A DNA stretch of 49,174 nucleotides from an uncultured Treponema sp. Its GTDB lineage: Bacteria > Spirochaetota > Spirochaetia > Treponematales > Treponemataceae. This document shows, in pieces, positions 8,753 to 17,089 of the stretch (its first letter is position 1; each line of letters starts with the position of its first letter). The stretch lies in contig CALCRU010000001.1 in the NCBI GenBank assembly GCA_937894335.1, positions 1 through 49,174 of the forward strand. Direction: 5' to 3'. The position numbers and the translations under genes are program-made. Below the pieces are notes generated by a model. That model had not been told where the DNA came from. It worked only from the letters and a program-made list of their open reading frames with translations, and made no database searches.

Positions 8753-9277
8753 TTATTGTTTTACGAATTGCATGTAGTCTATGCATAGGGTGGGGCTGGC
8801 GGATTTTTTCTTTGCGTTTGCTTTTAGACTTATTCTTACTTCTGTCTTTTCTTCAAATGTTAGGTAGACGGGACATCTTGTGGTTAGTTCCCAGACTCCT
8901 AAGGGGGGATTGCTTGGATACAAGGCGTAAGAGTTTTCTTCTACAGTGAGGGTTAAAAATGAGTGGGCGGTGTCTGCTGCCTTTTGGCATACGAGGCATT
9001 CGTAAGTTCCAGGTTCAAAGAGGACTTTTGCGCTTAATTCTGAGGCTGAGTTGGGGAGGGGTACATAAAATGAACCGCTTGCACTTCTGTCTTCTTTTGC
9101 CGCAGTTTGGGTAAGACTCATTCTTTCTGCTTCAATTTTTATCCCCGGCTTTTTGTATGCAAAGAAAAAGTCTTCCGTCGATTTTTTTGTGGTGGCGCAG
9201 GAAGAAAAAACAAGGGCCAGTGTCGTAATTGTAATTGTCAGTACAGTCTTTTGCATTAAATTTCTTTTTGCCTTCAT
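8753..9277 (-). CDS. small lipoprotein, possible carbohydrate-binding fold
   Basis: 174 residues with a lipoprotein signal: a basic start, a hydrophobic core and the lipobox LVFSSC with the modified Cys near residue 27, so the protein is membrane anchored. The segment IKIEAERMSLT and the later strand-rich pattern ending LCIDYMQFVKQ recall CBM6/CBM35-type beta sandwiches, whose first strand often reads EAE. This is resemblance only. AGGAG precedes the ATG by about six bases. The gene begins 14 bp after the helicase stop and is probably transcribed with it. Confidence 0.6.
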   Translation of the reverse strand: MKAKRNLMQKTVLTITITTLALVFSSCATTKKSTEDFFFAYKKPGIKIEAERMSLTQTAAKEDRSASGSFYVPLPNSASELSAKVLFEPGTYECLVCQKAADTAHSFLTLTVEENSYALYPSNPPLGVWELTTRCPVYLTFEEKTEVRISLKANAKKKSASPTLCIDYMQFVKQ

Positions 9278-9291
9278 GCCTGCTCCTTCTG

Positions 9292-11322
9292 TTAGAGTTT
9301 TGGAACTCGGGGTTTTGCAAAACTTTTAAGCATGTTCTGCAAAAGCTGATGGGCGTCTTCTGCTTCAAGTTCTGATGGAGGTTCGTGATACTGCACTAGG
9401 TTTTTAGGAATTTCGTCCAAAAAACGGCTCGGCTCACAGTCAATATCAACCTTCATTCGTCTTCTTTTTCTGCAGGAAGAAATAAAGAGCCTGTCTCTTG
9501 CCCTTGTAACAGCAACATAAAAAAGTCTGCGCTCTTCCTCCACAGCCTTGTCTCCGCCTTCTTCAACAGCCCGAGCATGAGGCATAAGTCCTTCTTCTGC
9601 TCCTGCAATAAAGACAACAGGAAACTCCAGTCCCTTGCTTGCATGAACTGTCATAAGGTTAACTTTTCCTCTGTCCTGCTCACCGTCGTCCAGATCATCT
9701 CTGGAAAGAAGAGTAATCCTGTTAAGGTAGGCATACAGGCTAGTGTCTTCGTTTTCAGGATTGTTTTCCCACTGTTCCATGCTCCGTATAAGGCTTTCTA
9801 TGTTCATGTACTTGAACCGGGCTGACTTTTCGCTTTTGGGATTTTCTCCAATAAGAAAGTCAAAGTAATTTATTTCTTCTACGAGGGCATGCACTTTCTT
9901 GCTAAGGCCCTTTCCTCCCAGCATTGTTTTGTTAGCTTCAATCAGCGAAACAAATGCCTCTAGGTCTGCGCGAGTTTTTTCGCTTACAGGACAGGATTCT
10001 GGGGGACATGCAAGAATCTGTTGGATGGACTGCCACAGTGAAAGTCCCATACCTGAAGCCACAGTGTTAAGGACTTCTATGGTGCTTCTTCCTATTCCCC
10101 GTCGTGGAGTGTTTATTATACGAAGAAGATTTATGTCGTCGTCGTGGTTTGCAATTACCCTAAGGTAGCTTACTACATCCTTTATTTCCTTACGCTCAAA
10201 AAAACTTGTTCCTCCACTCATGACATAGGGAATGTTTGCTTGAAGAAAGGCTTCTTCTATGGCACGGCTCTGGGTGTTTGCCCTCATGAGTACTCCAAAG
10301 TCGGCATAGGACCTTTTTTCTTCCACGCAAATTCCTTGTATTCCTTCCGCTATAAAGTCTGCCTCTGCCGCTTCGTTTTCTGGCATGTAGATTTCTATGG
10401 GCTTTCCGTTTCCGTTTCCGCTCCACAGTTCCTTTTCCTTTCGGTTAGTGTTGTGCTTTATAACTCCGTTTGCCGCCGCAAGAATTGTTCCCGTTGAGCG
10501 GTAGTTCTGTTCCAGCCGGATTTCAGTTACATTGGGAAAGTCTTTTTCAAAGTTGATGATGTTTTCATAGTCTGCGCCACGCCAGCTGTAAATGCTCTGA
10601 TCGTCATCACCAACGACAGCCACATTGTTTTGTGAAAGCAAATGCATTAACTCGTACTGCTGATGACTTGTGTCTTGAAATTCGTCCACCATGATGTAGC
10701 GGTAACGGTCTTTGTATTTTGCAAGCACATCGGGATTTTCTCTGAACAGTTTTATGGGCAGGGTAATAAGGTCGTCAAAGTCTACTGCATTGTAAAGTTT
10801 TAGTCCCTGCTGGTAGCCTTCGTATAGTTCTCGGTACATGTCGTTTGCACTCTGCCAGTTTTTGCGTCCCGTCTTTATGTCACTGAACAAGGCACCTATC
10901 TTGTAAAGGTCTAGAGCGTCCTGGGTAAACTTAAGTTCCCGTCCTGTTTCCTTTATAAGAGAGGCCCTGTCTCCTTCATCGTAGATTGAAAAATTTGTGC
11001 GCCAGCCTAGCCTTTCTATGTCCTGCCGTAAAATGCGTACTCCGAATGCATGAAATGTGCTTATGGTAAGGTTCTGAAGCTTGCGTTCGGTAAGGGTTTT
11101 TATTCTGTCGGACATTTCCTTTGCGGCCTTGTTGGTAAATGTAAGGGCCAGTATTGCACTTTGGGGAATTCCCTTTTCCAGCATGTTTGCAATTCTGTAA
11201 GTAATGACCCTTGTCTTACCGCTTCCGGCCCCCGCTATAATCAGTATGGCTCCGTCTGTCATGGTAACAGCCTTATACTGTTCGGGATTAAGTTGGTCTT
11301 TTAGCGATTCTTCCAGCGACAT
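9292..11322 (-). CDS. UvrD/Rep/PcrA-family DNA helicase
   Basis: A superfamily 1A 3'-5' helicase of 676 residues acting in replication restart, mismatch or excision repair. All core motifs are visible: Walker A GAGSGKT (31-37), TFTNKAAKEM (about 61-70), DEFQDT (213-218), DDQSIYSWRGA (about 238), LEQNYRST, VHASKGLEFPVV and the final YVAVTRARD. The length matches E. coli Rep; the C-terminal Tudor-like extension of PcrA/UvrD is not evident, so I do not assign one symbol. It is read divergently from hexokinase and has its own promoter (11329-11357). Confidence 0.92.
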   Translation of the reverse strand: MSLEESLKDQLNPEQYKAVTMTDGAILIIAGAGSGKTRVITYRIANMLEKGIPQSAILALTFTNKAAKEMSDRIKTLTERKLQNLTISTFHAFGVRILRQDIERLGWRTNFSIYDEGDRASLIKETGRELKFTQDALDLYKIGALFSDIKTGRKNWQSANDMYRELYEGYQQGLKLYNAVDFDDLITLPIKLFRENPDVLAKYKDRYRYIMVDEFQDTSHQQYELMHLLSQNNVAVVGDDDQSIYSWRGADYENIINFEKDFPNVTEIRLEQNYRSTGTILAAANGVIKHNTNRKEKELWSGNGNGKPIEIYMPENEAAEADFIAEGIQGICVEEKRSYADFGVLMRANTQSRAIEEAFLQANIPYVMSGGTSFFERKEIKDVVSYLRVIANHDDDINLLRIINTPRRGIGRSTIEVLNTVASGMGLSLWQSIQQILACPPESCPVSEKTRADLEAFVSLIEANKTMLGGKGLSKKVHALVEEINYFDFLIGENPKSEKSARFKYMNIESLIRSMEQWENNPENEDTSLYAYLNRITLLSRDDLDDGEQDRGKVNLMTVHASKGLEFPVVFIAGAEEGLMPHARAVEEGGDKAVEEERRLFYVAVTRARDRLFISSCRKRRRMKVDIDCEPSRFLDEIPKNLVQYHEPPSELEAEDAHQLLQNMLKSFAKPRVPKL

Positions 11323-11328
11323 GGGGCT

Positions 11329-11357
11329 AGTGTAGCATTATTCTTTGTTAGAAGCAA
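11329..11357 (-). promoter_or_regulatory. helicase promoter, leaderless geometry
   Basis: On the minus strand: TTGCTT (11357-11352), a 17-nt spacer and TACACT (11334-11329) with an upstream TGC extension. The -10 ends six bases before the ATG at 11322. No Shine-Dalgarno sequence is seen. Confidence 0.65.
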
Positions 11358-11381
11358 GTTTGCCTTTCTGCATTCTGCCAC

Positions 11382-11409
11382 TTGAAAATTTTGAAATATA
11401 TGCTACAAT
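11382..11409 (+). promoter_or_regulatory. hexokinase promoter
   Basis: TTGAAA (11382-11387), a 16-nt spacer and TACAAT (11404-11409) preceded by TG as an extended -10. Transcription would start near 11416 and give a leader of about 20 bases that contains the strong AAGGAG before the ATG. Confidence 0.65.
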
Positions 11410-11434
11410 GTAAAAATAAAATAAGGAGTTTTTA

Positions 11435-12724
11435 ATGAATACTTCAACCGCCGCATTTTTGCTCAAGCACAACTTTCCTGTAAACATGGATTTGAATCCT
11501 CTTGTGGATGCGCTTTTATATGATATGAACGAAGGTCTTTCTGGTCGTCCTGCTGCAGAAGACATGATACGCACCTTCTGTACGCCTCCTTCAAAGTCTG
11601 CCTCGGGAAAGAGTGTTATTGTAATTGATGCTGGTGGAACAAACTTCCGCTCCTGCCTTGTGTCCTTTGACAGTCAGGGTAAGCCTCAGATAGACTTTAT
11701 GGAAAAGACTTCCATGCCTGGAATAGAAAAGGAACTTTCTCGAAAAGAATTTTTTAACAAGTTTGCAGAAAACCTTGAGCACCTTAAGGACAAGTCAGAC
11801 AGAATTGGTTTCTGTTTTTCTTACCCCATGACAATTACCGAAGACGGAGACGGAATCCTTCTGGGCTTTTCTAAAGAAATTAAGGCTCCCGAAGTAGTGG
11901 GATGCCACATTGGTAAGGAACTTGCAGCCGCCCTTAAGGCTCACGGATGGAAGAACTCCATGCACATTTCCCTGCTTAACGACACTGTTGCAGCCCTTCT
12001 TGCAGGTGCGGCCGGTCCTGATGACGGTGAACGCTATTCCTCATACATAGGCTTTATTTTGGGAACTGGTATGAACGGTGCCTACATTCAGGGGGAGGAT
12101 GCAGCCTATCCCGGTCTTAAGGAGCAGATTATCGTATGCGAAAACGGCAAATTTGACAAAATACAAAGATCAGACTTTGACATTGCCTACGACTCAAAAT
12201 CTGTTAAACCTGGCACTTCAATTATGGAAAAGCAGTGTTCTGGTGCCTATCTTGGTCCTGTTGCTTTTGAAGCCATTACTATAGCCGCAAAGGAAGGCCT
12301 TTTTACAAAGAAATTCGCAGATAGCCTGCTTAAAATAGAAAAGCTTACCCTTATTGAGGTGGACTCCTTCCTCCATGCCCCTTATGCAACAGGCTCTGTT
12401 CTTGGAGCAAAGGCCGCAGAGTCTGCTACTGAAGAAGACTATGACCGCCTCTTCCAGCTTCTTGATGCCATTGTTGACCGTTCTGCCCGTTGTGCAGCCG
12501 CAATACTTGCTTCCTGTGTAGTAAAAAGCGGAAAGGGTCGCAATGCCAGCCGTCCTGTCTGCATTTTGTGTGACGGTACAACCTTCTACAAGACCCACAA
12601 AATCCATGAAAGGGTTGAAGGCTACCTTGAGCAGCTTCTTACCCGTGAGCGTTCCCTTTATTACGAGATAATCAGCCGCGACAACGACATTACGCTCGGT
12701 GCCGCCATAGCGGGGTTAATCTAA
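11435..12724 (+). CDS. hxk: hexokinase
   Basis: ATP-dependent phosphorylation of hexoses for glycolysis. The 429-residue protein belongs to the ASKHA hexokinase family found in treponemes and eukaryotes. The phosphate-1 loop IDAGGTNFRSC lies at about residues 64-74, the sugar-binding FCFSYPMT near 130 and the catalytic region LLNDTVAALLAG near 180-190. AAGGAG sits just before the ATG. Three bases after its stop comes flbB with no promoter of its own that I can see, so hexokinase probably heads the hook-gene transcript. Confidence 0.9.
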   Translation: MNTSTAAFLLKHNFPVNMDLNPLVDALLYDMNEGLSGRPAAEDMIRTFCTPPSKSASGKSVIVIDAGGTNFRSCLVSFDSQGKPQIDFMEKTSMPGIEKELSRKEFFNKFAENLEHLKDKSDRIGFCFSYPMTITEDGDGILLGFSKEIKAPEVVGCHIGKELAAALKAHGWKNSMHISLLNDTVAALLAGAAGPDDGERYSSYIGFILGTGMNGAYIQGEDAAYPGLKEQIIVCENGKFDKIQRSDFDIAYDSKSVKPGTSIMEKQCSGAYLGPVAFEAITIAAKEGLFTKKFADSLLKIEKLTLIEVDSFLHAPYATGSVLGAKAAESATEEDYDRLFQLLDAIVDRSARCAAAILASCVVKSGKGRNASRPVCILCDGTTFYKTHKIHERVEGYLEQLLTRERSLYYEIISRDNDITLGAAIAGLI

Positions 12725-12727
12725 AAA

Positions 12728-13363
12728 ATGGCAAAAGGCAGAGTTTTAGGAAAGTCCATCTTACTCATACTCCTCATAATTATTTTGGTTCTTTTTGGAC
12801 TGATTTGGTTTGACTATCTGGGTGTGTTTTCTACAAAGCGCATTTTTGCACCAGTGTTTAGACTAGTGGGTCTTGCTCCCCAAACTTCCCAGACCGTTTC
12901 CACAATAGAGGGGGAAGGAGAGGCGGATTTAGATAATGACCGCTTTGCAAAGCGCCTTGAATCCCTTGACATGAGGGGGCAGGAACTTGACAAGCGGGAA
13001 ACCGACATAAAGGCTGCAGAAGACGCAAACGCCCAGATTGCACAGGAACTGGAAGATCGGGCCCTTGCTCTGGAAGAAGAAGAAAAAACCTTTAATAATG
13101 AAGTAGAAAAATACCGAAATAGAATAATGAACATCGAGCAGATTGTGCAAAACCTTGAAGGCATGCAGCCAGCAAGGGCAGTTGCGATTCTTGCGGAAAT
13201 GGACGATCAGTTGATTATTGATGTATTCAGGCGGGCAGAGGAAGACGCTTCTGCCGCAGGAACTTCATCGTTGGTTTCCTACTGGCTTTCGCTTATGGAG
13301 CCAGAAAGGGCTGCAGAAATCAACAGAAAGCTGGTAAACAAGCCTCAGTCCATAGAATATTAG
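12728..13363 (+). CDS. flbB: periplasmic flagellar collar protein FlbB
   Basis: FlbB is the spirochaete-specific scaffold of the motor collar that surrounds the flagellar basal body and helps place the stators. The 211-residue protein has one N-terminal membrane helix (about residues 10-30), then a long Glu/Arg/Lys-rich coiled coil (about 70-145), and a C-terminal MgtE_N-like segment (ARAVAILAEMDDQLIIDVFRRAEE). This layout and the place just ahead of fliK and flgD match Borrelia and Treponema flbB. It lacks a clear Shine-Dalgarno sequence and starts three bases after the hexokinase stop, so translational coupling is likely. Confidence 0.85.
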   Translation: MAKGRVLGKSILLILLIIILVLFGLIWFDYLGVFSTKRIFAPVFRLVGLAPQTSQTVSTIEGEGEADLDNDRFAKRLESLDMRGQELDKRETDIKAAEDANAQIAQELEDRALALEEEEKTFNNEVEKYRNRIMNIEQIVQNLEGMQPARAVAILAEMDDQLIIDVFRRAEEDASAAGTSSLVSYWLSLMEPERAAEINRKLVNKPQSIEY

Positions 13364-13407
13364 CCGCAAGAAGGGCAGTCTCCGATGCTTCATTGGAGGT
13401 ATTGCCC

Positions 13408-14898
13408 ATGCAGGCACTGAACATTCAGCTTGATACCCTTTCCCAGACGGCAAAGCAGGGACTCGCTTTTAAGCCTCAGGAGAAAGTTCAGACTGAATCT
13501 TCTTTTTCTTCTTTAGTTGAGTTTTACAGCTCACATTCTGCCATGGACGGCCGAACTTCAGCGGAACTAAAATCCGACGAATCACCCAAAGTAAAGGACA
13601 GACCTGAAAACCTCAAGACTGTGGAAAATTCTGACCCGAAAGTGCAGAAGTCCGAGGTAAAGTCAGCGTCAGCGTCAAAGTCTGAGTCTGTTCGTAAGGA
13701 AGAAGCTTCTTTAAATGAAGAGCCAGTAGAAAATACTGCCGAAGAAACAGAAGCCCTTTCCTATTTTGCAAACTTCATTCCTCAGCCTGAATTGCCCGAA
13801 GCAGAACCTTTACCCGACGCATCCATAGAACTTGCATCAGATGCGGAAGAACTTTCCCTTAGGGCCGAAGATCTTTCCGTAAAGGAAGACTCTGATTTTA
13901 TCTACAGTGGGGAACTTCTTTCTGCCACAAAAACTGAGGAAAATACAACTGTAAAAAATGCAGTTCCTTCTGATTTTGAAAATCTTGTCATTGCAGAAGA
14001 CACTGCCGACCTTCCAAACTTTGAAGAAAAAATCCACATAAGCGAAGACCAGTTTCTCTATCTTAAAAAGGAACCTCTTTCCAAAAGCGAAAATAATGCA
14101 GTCCTCCCAGAAGAACTTTCTCTTTCTGGTCAGGTTGAAGAAGAACTTGTTACCCTTGCAAAAGATTTTTCCAACAAAGATTATGTTGACCGCTGGAGCA
14201 GGGAACAGCTTATGGACATTGACAATGAAGAAAAGCCTGTCTTTACTGTTCAGGATCTTCGCAGTGCGGAAGAAAAAGTTCTTGCTTCAAAAGAAACTGA
14301 TGGAGACACCTCTTCCTTTAATTTTAATCAGGGGCAGGATTCCAGTGCGACAATTACCCTTACTCTTCCTCAGTTTGCAGAAACAAATGCACTTCCTTCC
14401 GACGGAACAAATCTCGGCTCTTTCCAGCAGCTTCTTACCGAACAGATTCAGAGCAATGCACCAGAGTTTGTAAAGGCAACAAATTTTGTTCTGCGTGACG
14501 GAAACCAGGGCACAATTGACATGATTCTTAAGCCCGAACAGTTAGGAAATGTTAAGGTCAGCCTTCAACTTTCCGATAAAGTAGTAGTCGGACAGATTAC
14601 CGTAGCGTCAAAAGAGGCAATGGAAGCATTCAAACAGAGTCTGGACACACTTAAACAGGCGTTTGTTCAGAACGGATTTGAAAATGCAACCCTTACGCTT
14701 TCTTTGGCGGACGGCTCTGCGGCAAATAACAGCGCTTTTGCAGGACATGAACAGCAGGCTGGACAACAGCTTGATTCTGAGCGCGCCTACGGTTCCTATG
14801 TGGCATCCGGTGACGCTGACGCTGAAGAAAGCGTGTCTGCTATAAGTTCTGCATTTCGTGCTGACGGTTCAAGGTATACCATAGATGTGGTAGCCTGA
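13408..14898 (+). CDS. fliK: flagellar hook-length control protein FliK
   Basis: FliK sets hook length and switches the export gate to late substrates. The 496-residue protein has a long, acidic, low-complexity N-terminal two thirds and the conserved Flg_hook domain at the C-terminus (GTIDMILKPEQLGNVKVSLQ.. through NATLTLSL, about residues 365-435). It corresponds to treponemal tap1. The ATG at 13408 has GGAGG eight bases before it (13395-13399); an in-frame TTG at 13393 would overlap that site and is not used here. The gene lies 44 bp after flbB. Confidence 0.88.
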   Translation: MQALNIQLDTLSQTAKQGLAFKPQEKVQTESSFSSLVEFYSSHSAMDGRTSAELKSDESPKVKDRPENLKTVENSDPKVQKSEVKSASASKSESVRKEEASLNEEPVENTAEETEALSYFANFIPQPELPEAEPLPDASIELASDAEELSLRAEDLSVKEDSDFIYSGELLSATKTEENTTVKNAVPSDFENLVIAEDTADLPNFEEKIHISEDQFLYLKKEPLSKSENNAVLPEELSLSGQVEEELVTLAKDFSNKDYVDRWSREQLMDIDNEEKPVFTVQDLRSAEEKVLASKETDGDTSSFNFNQGQDSSATITLTLPQFAETNALPSDGTNLGSFQQLLTEQIQSNAPEFVKATNFVLRDGNQGTIDMILKPEQLGNVKVSLQLSDKVVVGQITVASKEAMEAFKQSLDTLKQAFVQNGFENATLTLSLADGSAANNSAFAGHEQQAGQQLDSERAYGSYVASGDADAEESVSAISSAFRADGSRYTIDVVA

Positions 14899-14924
14899 AC
14901 CAAACTTAAGGAGTAACAAAGAAT

Positions 14925-15389
14925 ATGAACATGGAGACAACAGGAACTAGTCTTAACCTGAACATGAGTCCCGAAGATCTTTCCCGACTTAATATGCAGG
15001 TTGACACTTTTAACAAGTCCCTCGCGGTGAACGGACGTACTGCGACATCAGAAATGGGCAAGGATGAATTTCTTCAGCTGCTGATTGCGCAACTTACAAA
15101 CCAGGATCCCACGTCTCCTATGGAAGATACGGAATTTATTGCGCAGATGGCACAGTTCAGCACTCTTGAGCAGATGACAAACCTTAACGCTGAGTTTGAC
15201 AAACTCAACACAATGTTAACCTCAAGTAGCGCATACAATACGCTTGGTCACACGGTAGACCTTAACCTTGGAGCCATGACATCAACAGGTCGGGTTGAAG
15301 CCGTTAAGAATGACGGTTCCACTCCCCAGGTTATGGTTAACGGAATGCTCTACGACATGAGCAGAATTACAGCAGTATACGAAAACTAA
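14925..15389 (+). CDS. flgD: flagellar hook capping protein FlgD
   Basis: FlgD is the scaffold that caps the growing hook. The conserved N-terminal FlgD domain is clear (EMGKDEFLQLLIAQLTNQDPTSP, then TEFIAQMAQFSTLEQM). At 154 residues it lacks the C-terminal Ig and Tudor-like domains of E. coli FlgD and keeps only a short strand-rich tail, as is usual in spirochaetes. AAGGAG precedes the ATG by about eleven bases. It lies 26 bp after fliK and 25 bp before flgE. Confidence 0.92.
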   Translation: MNMETTGTSLNLNMSPEDLSRLNMQVDTFNKSLAVNGRTATSEMGKDEFLQLLIAQLTNQDPTSPMEDTEFIAQMAQFSTLEQMTNLNAEFDKLNTMLTSSSAYNTLGHTVDLNLGAMTSTGRVEAVKNDGSTPQVMVNGMLYDMSRITAVYEN

Positions 15390-15414
15390 CTTTAGATAGA
15401 ACGAGGGTAGCCTT

Positions 15415-16806
15415 ATGATGAGATCACTTTATTCCGGCGTAAGCGGACTTCAGAATCACCAGACAAGAATGGATGTAATTGGAAACAACATCTCTAATGT
15501 AAACACAATCGGCTTTAAAAGAGGTCGTGTAAATTTTCAGGATATGATAAGTCAGCAGATTGGAGGTTCATCTCGTCCAACAGAAGAAAAGGGTGGTGTA
15601 AACCCTAAGGAAGTTGGACTTGGAATGAGCGTTGCAGCTATTGACACTGTATTTACACAGGGTAGCTTCCAGTCAACAGGAATTACAACTGATATCGCAA
15701 TTAACGGTAACGGTTTCTTCGTGCTTAAAAATGCAGATCAGACATATTATACTCGTGCTGGTGCATTTGGTGTAGACTCTGAGGGAACTTTGGTAAATCC
15801 TGCAAACGGACTTCGCGTTCAGGGTTGGATGGCAGAAAATGTAAACGGTGTTTCAATGGTCAACACTTCTGCAACACCAACAGACATTACCATCCCTGTA
15901 GGACAGAAGGATCCCCCAAAGGCAACAGAAAATGTTCACTACTTCTGTAACCTTGATAAGAACACACCCCTTATTCCCGAAAATCCAACACAGGATCAGA
16001 TTAACGCGGGAACATGGCAGACATCTGTGGAAATTTACGACTCTTTCGGAAACACTCACATTGTTGCAATGAACTATCAGCGTGTACCGGGAACTTCAAA
16101 CCAGTGGACTGTTACAATCAATGTTGACCCTGATGCAGAAGTTGCAACTGATACAAGAATCGGTTTGGGAACAACTGATGGAATGCAGAATACCTACAAC
16201 CTTAACTTTGACAACTTCGGATACCTTGCTTCTGTTGTTGACAGTGCTGGCAATGTAACAAATCCTGAGGGAGAAATCGTACTTCAGGCTTCATACACTG
16301 TTCCCGATAGCAACGACAATGCAGACGGAACTCCCTACCGTCAGACATTTAACCTTAACCTTGGAACGATCGGAACTGCCGAAAACGGAACTACACAGGC
16401 CGCTTCTGCAAGTACAAACAAGGCAAACTATCAGGACGGATATCCTCTTGGTTACCTTGACACCTTCAGAATTGACGGAACAGGTCTTATTACCGGCGTA
16501 TATTCCAACGGTTCAACACGCGTCATTGGACAGATTGCAATGGCAAGCTTTACAAACCAGGGCGGTCTTGAAAAGAAAGGTGACACAATGTTTATGGAGT
16601 CTACCAACAGTGGTATGGCAAACATTGGCGAAAGTGGCACACAGGGAAAAGGAAGTCTTGTTTCTGGTACATTGGAAATGAGTAACGTTGATCTTTCCGA
16701 GCAACTTACCGATATGATTGTAACCCAGCGCGGCTTCGAGTCTAACGCAAAGACAATTCAGACATCTGACTCCATGCTGGAAACAATACTGAGCTTAAAG
16801 CGCTAA
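15415..16806 (+). CDS. flgE: flagellar hook protein FlgE
   Basis: FlgE builds the hook joining filament and motor. The 463-residue protein starts MMRSLYSGVSGLQNHQTRMD, the flagellar rod/hook N-terminal motif, and ends with the matching C-terminal helix (MIVTQRGFESNAKTIQTSD). In treponemes FlgE subunits are joined by lysinoalanine made from Lys165 and Cys178. Counting from the ATG at 15415, this protein has Lys at 165 and Cys at 178 (GQK and YFCN), so self-cross-linking hooks are expected. A strong terminator follows, so this is the end of the transcript; the flbD-motA-motB genes found here in other spirochaetes are absent. Confidence 0.95.
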   Translation: MMRSLYSGVSGLQNHQTRMDVIGNNISNVNTIGFKRGRVNFQDMISQQIGGSSRPTEEKGGVNPKEVGLGMSVAAIDTVFTQGSFQSTGITTDIAINGNGFFVLKNADQTYYTRAGAFGVDSEGTLVNPANGLRVQGWMAENVNGVSMVNTSATPTDITIPVGQKDPPKATENVHYFCNLDKNTPLIPENPTQDQINAGTWQTSVEIYDSFGNTHIVAMNYQRVPGTSNQWTVTINVDPDAEVATDTRIGLGTTDGMQNTYNLNFDNFGYLASVVDSAGNVTNPEGEIVLQASYTVPDSNDNADGTPYRQTFNLNLGTIGTAENGTTQAASASTNKANYQDGYPLGYLDTFRIDGTGLITGVYSNGSTRVIGQIAMASFTNQGGLEKKGDTMFMESTNSGMANIGESGTQGKGSLVSGTLEMSNVDLSEQLTDMIVTQRGFESNAKTIQTSDSMLETILSLKR

Positions 16807-16831
16807 TAATAAATAAGTCATAACCTGCTTT

Positions 16832-16874
16832 CCCTTACCCTTCAAGTTGCGCTGTTGGGTAAGGGATTTTTTTT
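16832..16874 (+). terminator. terminator after flgE
   Basis: A perfect 9-bp stem CCCTTACCC (16832-16840) / GGGTAAGGG (16857-16865) followed by eight T (16867-16874). Confidence 0.9.
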
Positions 16875-16884
16875 GCATTAGGTA

Positions 16885-16913
16885 TTGACATGATGTGCAA
16901 AAATTTATATACT
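16885..16913 (+). promoter_or_regulatory. tRNA-Phe promoter
   Basis: Consensus TTGACA (16885-16890), a 17-nt spacer and TATACT (16908-16913), placing the start near 16920, seven bases before the tRNA. Confidence 0.85.
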
Positions 16914-16926
16914 GTTCACATCACTT

Positions 16927-16999
16927 GCCGGTGTAGCTCAGTTGGTAGAGCAGCAGACTGAAAATCTGCCTGTCGTTGGTCCGATTCCAATCGCTGGCA
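16927..16999 (+). tRNA. tRNA-Phe (GAA)
   Basis: A 73-nt cloverleaf with acceptor GCCGGTG/CGCTGGC (with G-T wobbles), D arm GCTCAGTTGGTAGAGC, anticodon stem GCAGA/TCTGC with loop CTGAAAA (anticodon GAA), and T stem GTTGG/CCAAT. The T loop reads TCCGATT instead of the usual TTCGATT, so the nearly universal T55 is a C. CCA is not encoded. Confidence 0.93.
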
Positions 17000-17003
17000 C
17001 CTA

Positions 17004-17034
17004 GAGGCTTCCGTTTTTCGGAGGCCTTTTTTTA
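17004..17034 (+). terminator. terminator after tRNA-Phe
   Basis: A GGCTTCCG/CGGAGGCC stem with one G-T pair and a T-rich loop, followed by a run of seven T. Confidence 0.85.
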
Positions 17035-17054
17035 TGCCCTAACTCATTTTCGCC

Positions 17055-17083
17055 TTGTTAAAATCGCCATTGTGCGGTATAAT
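17055..17083 (+). promoter_or_regulatory. promoter of ankyrin-murG operon, leaderless geometry
   Basis: TTGTTA (17055-17060), a 17-nt spacer and a perfect TATAAT (17078-17083). Six bases later comes the ATG at 17090. A purine run lies between but touches the start codon, so it cannot act as a Shine-Dalgarno. Confidence 0.75.
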
Positions 17084-17089
17084 GGAAGC

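Noticed and set aside
9577..10500. Plus-strand reading frames opposite the helicase gene
   Set aside because: They lie wholly within a helicase with all motifs intact, and have no recognisable domains or ribosome sites.
16976..17089. Upstream extension of the ankyrin protein from a GTG at 16976
   Set aside because: It would start inside tRNA-Phe and run through its terminator; the promoter at 17055-17083 fixes the start at 17090.
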